Positions 59,401 through 64,000 of a stretch of 64,000 nt of DNA are shown piece after piece. The stretch spans positions 35,259,469-35,323,468 of the forward strand of contig BTRK01000005.1 in assembly GCA_036245805.1 (NCBI GenBank), in the 5' to 3' direction. The DNA is from Pristionchus mayeri (lineage: Eukaryota > Nematoda > Chromadorea > Rhabditida > Neodiplogasteridae). Made by a program: the position numbers and the translations under genes. Every line of letters begins with the position of its first letter. Position 1 is the first letter of the stretch. The notes beneath the pieces are model-generated. The model saw nothing but the letters and a program-made list of their open reading frames with translations. It was not told where the DNA came from and ran no database searches.

Positions 59401-62400
59401 GCATCGTTTCAGTCCATTTCCTAGCTTGTTTCGTCTCATTTTGCCCAGCGTTCAGCCTCTTTTTCCTCGCTTTTTCTCAAATTGAAAGGAAGGGTGAGAC
59501 CGGAAAATTGCTTCCTCCGCCGCTTCCAGAGAACGCGCGTCTTTTTAGGAGTAATTTACTGATTCTGCCGTCATTCTCTTTTAGAGTTTTCTCTTTTTGA
59601 GTTACTTTTATGATTTTTTTTGTAAATTTTATAGGAAGATTTCAGGTATTTAGCGCACGAAATTACACAAAACGGGAAATACTTTAGCAAACGAGCGAGA
59701 GAGTGTGGGGAATGAAGAAATTTGGAGCCATAGGGGAAGAACGTCTTTGCGATGTCAATTTTGGCGCGTGTCGTCTTCAATTTTGCTCTCGAAGCCCTTG
59801 TCTCGCACTTCAATTTCAATCCTATTTTCGCACGATTCGACCAAGTTTTGCGCCAGAATCTCCCACAATCCGCGCTGATTCTCTGCGCTCTCTCGTTTTG
59901 CCATGCTCTCTCACCTCTGTTCCCCCACTTTTACGTGCTCTCTCGCCTCGGCCAGGCGCAGACCTGTCAACATCCATTAGAAACAGTAGTGGCCGGCTAT
60001 TGAGCGCAGGGAGAAGAGAGAGACTCTCTCGAGTTCGCGTGCTCTCTCGCTTTCTCTAACCGACGAGAGAGTGTGAGGATTGGAGAGGGCAGAAGGAGAG
60101 TACTTGACGAGGCGCGCGCGGCTAGTTCAGGTTGACCAGAGGGGCAGGCTCGAAATTAGTCAAGCGAGAAGGTGGAGGGGAAGAGAGGATGGGTTGATAG
60201 ATACTTGATGATGCGCCTGATTGAACAGTTTATCGTTGATGATTTTCACTTTTTCTCTTTTCGAATTTGTAGCGATTCAAACCCAGCGCTTGCCTTAGTT
60301 GACGGCTGTCAGTTGCACTCTCCTCTCCTAATAAAAAAATCCTAACTGCCTTCGGTTCTGACTGAACTTGATTCTATCAATTTCTTGCTCTTTTCTTCTC
60401 ATTTTGAGTAGGTTGTTTCCCTGCGTGTTTACGAGGCGCCTCAATGGTGACACGAGAGATGTCAGATCGGGGCGTAGTCCGCCGTTGTGTAAGAACATCA
60501 TCGTGAATCATCAAGGCGCCTGCCAACTGCCATTCATTCTTGGACATTCCCACTCTTTCTCCATCCCTCTCTTTTCCCTCGTCTGTCCCTTTTCGAAAGT
60601 TGTTAGAAAGTCTGCTGGAGTCGTGAACCTGTCCGCACTCAATGCTCTCTAGCTATGTCTGTCCGGATGAGAAATGAGGAGAGAATGATTATTTTCAAAT
60701 GGTTCTTCTTTGTTGGGCATTCCCACCCCTCGTCCTTTTCCCTCCACTGTCTCATGTCAGACACACTTAGATTATATATCAAGTGGGAATCACTTCGTTT
60801 AACCATTGTTTTACACACATTGTTCACCATTTGACTTGTATCTGGTCAGCCAGACATTTCCATTCTCACGCAGTTAGGCTGAATCACTTCCTTTCTTTCA
60901 CAATTCGACTATTTCCCTCTTTTGGGGGTGTATCACTTTAGAATTGATCATTTTAGCCCTCTATGGAGGGTAAAAAATGAAATACTACAAATTCTTCACT
61001 GACTTCAAATACGAACAGTTCTAAAACGATGCACCCCTTTCGACTATTTCCCTATTTTCCCTGGTAATTTACTGTTTTCGTTCCCTCAGTTTTAGCCCCC
61101 AGTTTTCTAGCAATTGACTCAGTTTTCTAGCAATTGACCTTAAAATATTTTCTCTAAAAGCAATTGAACTTACACTCTCCCTTTTACAATTCCCCAATTG
61201 CCCCTTTGTTTTCCCTTCATTCCCTCGTAGTTGATTTGATATTCGCGCGAACTGTTCGTAACGCTTTTTCATTCACTTGAGTGTGTTTTGACTTTGTGGG
61301 GCTTTGTCACAATATCTGACTATTTAGGTTGATTCGTTTTTGTTTTTTGCGTGAGGCTTGGGGTGTTTCTAGTGGCCTAGGGGAAGTTGTCACTCCGCGA
61401 TCATCAATCATAAGAGCAGTAGTAATCTTTCACTGTGAGTTTCAGTGACAAGGGGGTTTGCACGTTCACTTTTGATTTATCACCGCGGAATGTAACAAGG
61501 GTCGTTCAATTTGGCATGATAAACGGCATAACTCGCAGCTCTTTGTCACCTCATTCCTCACTTTGCCTCACATTCACCCAAGTGTCTTCTTCTCACCCTC
61601 GAGTAATCGTCTGACTCTCTCCAATCTCCATGCTCTCTCGCTTTCTCTAACCTGCCAGAGAGTGAAAATGAGGAGAGCATTCCCATCCCATCAGGCAATT
61701 TCTCATTCCTCAACGACCCCCGTACTCATGTCACGAAATGGCGACGAGAGAATGTGGGAAAGTGAGAGAGCACAGAGAGAAAGACGAGAGAAGATCTCGA
61801 TGTCTTCAGTTTTCGTGCTATTTCTCAGGTTGGATAGGCGAGAGAGCATGGGGGACTGAGAGAGCGCAGAGAAAAAGAGGAGTTGTCACCTCCAGAAACC
61901 GTGTAGTGCCCGGTGTAAGATGCGGAATTTACGAATCCCGTCTATCTAAATGACTAACGAGCGCTCTCGATTTCCTAACTCGAGCCTATCGTAGATACGT
62001 TACTAATTCGAAAAACACGGAAGGGTGATTCAGTCGGCTAATTGATTGTCCTAATCTTCGATGAGGCGAGATAGTGTGCAAAATTAAGAGAGCGCCCCGT
62101 AATTCCACTGAATAATGACTAAGCGCTCAATTGCTGTAGCTTCCTTTCCACTTCACTAGTAACCTCGTTCCTTTTCGTCGTTTCTCTGACTATTTCTCTA
62201 AGTTTTCGTGCTTTCTTCCGGTCAGAAAGGGCGAGAGAGCACGCGAAATGAAGAGAGTAAGGCTATTTTCTGCCAGTCCCCATCTTCTTCTTATTTTCGC
62301 GTCTACGTTCACTCGGGGAATTAGCTTAGAAGTAGAGAGAGGGAGAGAGAGACCGTGCAGAAGAGAGAGGGCGCAGACACGAAAAAGGAGCGGCTCCTGT

Positions 62401-63779
62401 TATTGTCGTCCCATCCTCCCCTGAGCGCTCTTCTCAAATTTTGTGCACAAAATTAGCAATTAGTCGTTGCGGCGCTCTGCGAGAGTTCTGGGACGATCCT
62501 GACTATCGCTAGCTAGCTAGAGAGCACGGGAAAATGAGAGAGTTATCTCTGCCGCAACCGGAAGATGATTTCGGGGATTAGCCTATGGCGCACCAGATGG
62601 CCTGGGGCGTTCCCCTTCTCAATTTGGACTCGTCTCTAACTCTCTCTGCTTCTCTCGCACCCTCTTAATATCTCACACTCTCTCGCCGACTCGCGCAATC
62701 TCGGAACCCCCTATATATGTTATGACAAGCACCAGCCGGCGCGCGGTTCACCCACTGGGTCTCGGTTTCATCCGCCGTTTCTGAATAGGAAATCGCCTTT
62801 CGGGATCGGAAACGGAGATCTTGATGCGGGAAATCATGTTTTCGAGGCAGGAAATCGATATTTTTCGACAAGAAATCGTGTTTTCGTGACCTGATGTCTG
62901 GTGAGATGGCAGTTTACGCACGAGTATCGCGTTGCAGCGTTCACACCGGCGGATTTCGGTTTCGAGTGACAATAGAGAGAGCGAGGGGTTCGAGGCCTAC
63001 CGCTGTGACGTTATTGAGCTGGGACACGTATTCATTTTGATGTCTTGACAACATTTCTCTACTGTCCATTGCGTAGTTTCAAGACGTGGCCTATGGGAAA
63101 TTTACAGTGATTCGACCTCTTTCCCCATTCGCCTTGTAAACAGGCACTATCAATGACCTTATCGCGTTCAAATTATGATTATGTGACTGTCGGAGCGGAA
63201 CACTTTCGTCCTCTTTCTCGCGTGATCGTTAGTGTGAACTCATGTGAATTTGAATTAGTCTTGACACTACTCTCTTAACTTCGCGTGCTCTCTCGCTCTT
63301 TCTAAAAAGTGAAATATCGATTATTTAACACGATCGAGCATATTTGCACCCTTGCGCCTTTGAATTGGTCAGTTTGTGTCTGACTCTCCTCACATCCCAC
63401 ACTCTCTCGCCGGTCGGAGAACGATGAGAGAGAATGAGACGTGAGAAGAATCACGTACCACAGCGCCATCTCTGGCGATATTATTAGGATCAAACTAACA
63501 AATTATTTTTGAGACTAGGCTAGTTTCGCTAGTTTAAAAATTTCAAACCTTAAATATAATTAGATCCTAATTTAAAAATGTGTCCCGAAGTTACGGTACC
63601 TCATAATTGAATCCGATTTTCGCAGAGCGTTTCGCGTCGTTTTGATCGGTTTTCGCCGTTGTTTTGGCTTTATTGATTATATTTTCCGCTTGCAGGCGCC
63701 TTTCTCGCGTGAGTTCAAGCGGGTGTGATTCGCGTAATCTCGCGCGCGTCTCCTCTCGAGAGCGAGAAAAGCATCGAAA
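56401..63779. other. hairpin-rich intergenic DNA, no gene called
   Basis: Many CTCTCTCG hairpins or halves: about 56872-56945, 57118-57165, 58790-58830 with 58918-58945, 59880-59960, 60025-60090, 61606-61680, 61740-61880, 62205-62265, 62640-62700, 63270-63305 and 63378-63455. A C run lies at about 58687-58697. No exon chain could be built. Confidence 0.5.
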
Positions 63780-63863
63780 ATGTGGTTCGAGGAGCGGAGT
63801 TGGTCGAATCTGAAGCTCACTGATGAGCTCATCGAAGACTGGCGAGATCTGTGGGCATTCAAG
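63780..63863 (+). CDS. first exon of a gene leaving the window
   Basis: ATG followed by 28 codons (MWFEERSWSNLKLTDELIED, then WRDLWAFK) and a donor GTCAGT in phase. Tryptophan-rich and acidic; the codons look coding. No family recognised and no further exon falls within the window. Confidence 0.45.
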
Positions 63864-64000
63864 GTCAGTGGAGTTGAAAATGTACGTTGATAAAACATCC
63901 AGAACGCGTGCATAAGACTCACGATCGCGCGATCGTAAGTTAAACCTCCCAGCGCTTATTTTTTGGTTATGTTTTGTGCCTACAAAGCTATAGTATTATG

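Overview
The window looks like part of a free-living (rhabditid or diplogastrid type) nematode chromosome. The reasons are short introns ending in TTTCAG-like acceptors, a probable trans-splice acceptor just before a start codon, an F-box-like gene pair, an srx-like chemoreceptor, mariner elements, and many palindromic elements flanked by TTAA or TA. A Pristionchus-like species is my guess but the sequence does not prove it. All gene models were built by hand from splice sites and reading phase; there was no database search.

Layout. 0.1-5.2 kb: two tandem minus-strand F-box-like paralogues, the second frameshifted, with a dead mariner between them. 5.2-10.4 kb: repeats with a 1.67-kb foldback element and a 463-bp inverted-repeat element. 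10.4-17.9 kb: an 18-exon gene for a secreted glutamine-rich protein (411 aa, every junction in phase); its last exon is repeated as an inverted copy just downstream. 18.2-24 kb and 28.4-29.5 kb: decaying copies of the 3' end of that gene, with a 1.94-kb DDE transposon fossil among them. 24.6-28.4 kb: an srx-like seven-transmembrane gene carrying two inserted elements in its introns. 30.8-31.2 kb: a small basic/acidic protein. 31.7-34.5 kb: a UPF1/DNA2-type superfamily 1 helicase with one apparent frameshift in a G run. 35.0-36.2 kb: a short secreted or membrane-anchored protein whose introns are full of TACCGTA motifs. 36.5-39.3 kb: a 2.8-kb foldback with a second foldback inside one arm. 40.6-47.1 kb: an Atg14/EPG-8-like autophagy gene whose introns hold two large foldbacks and a mariner nested in a small element. 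47.2-63.7 kb: mostly repeats, including a third copy of one foldback family and a dense cluster of CTCTCTCG hairpins. 63.8 kb: the first exon of a gene that leaves the window.

The dominant theme is palindromic DNA. At least six long foldback elements of 0.9-1.9 kb (nested DNA excluded) fall into families by their termini: GAGAGACTATCTGAG (three copies), CACGCGTCTTCTGAGAGA (two), AGGTCCACTATGAAG (one), and a TA-flanked CAGTCGCGCC family (two). The first three families duplicate a 4-bp site, usually TTAA or TTAT. Several insertions can be proved internally because the opposite arm, or a captured copy elsewhere, preserves the empty site. The best candidate for something new is the 42.2-43.9 kb foldback. 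Its loop carries about 300 bp matching the sequence downstream of the 35-kb gene, in a state that predates two later insertions there.
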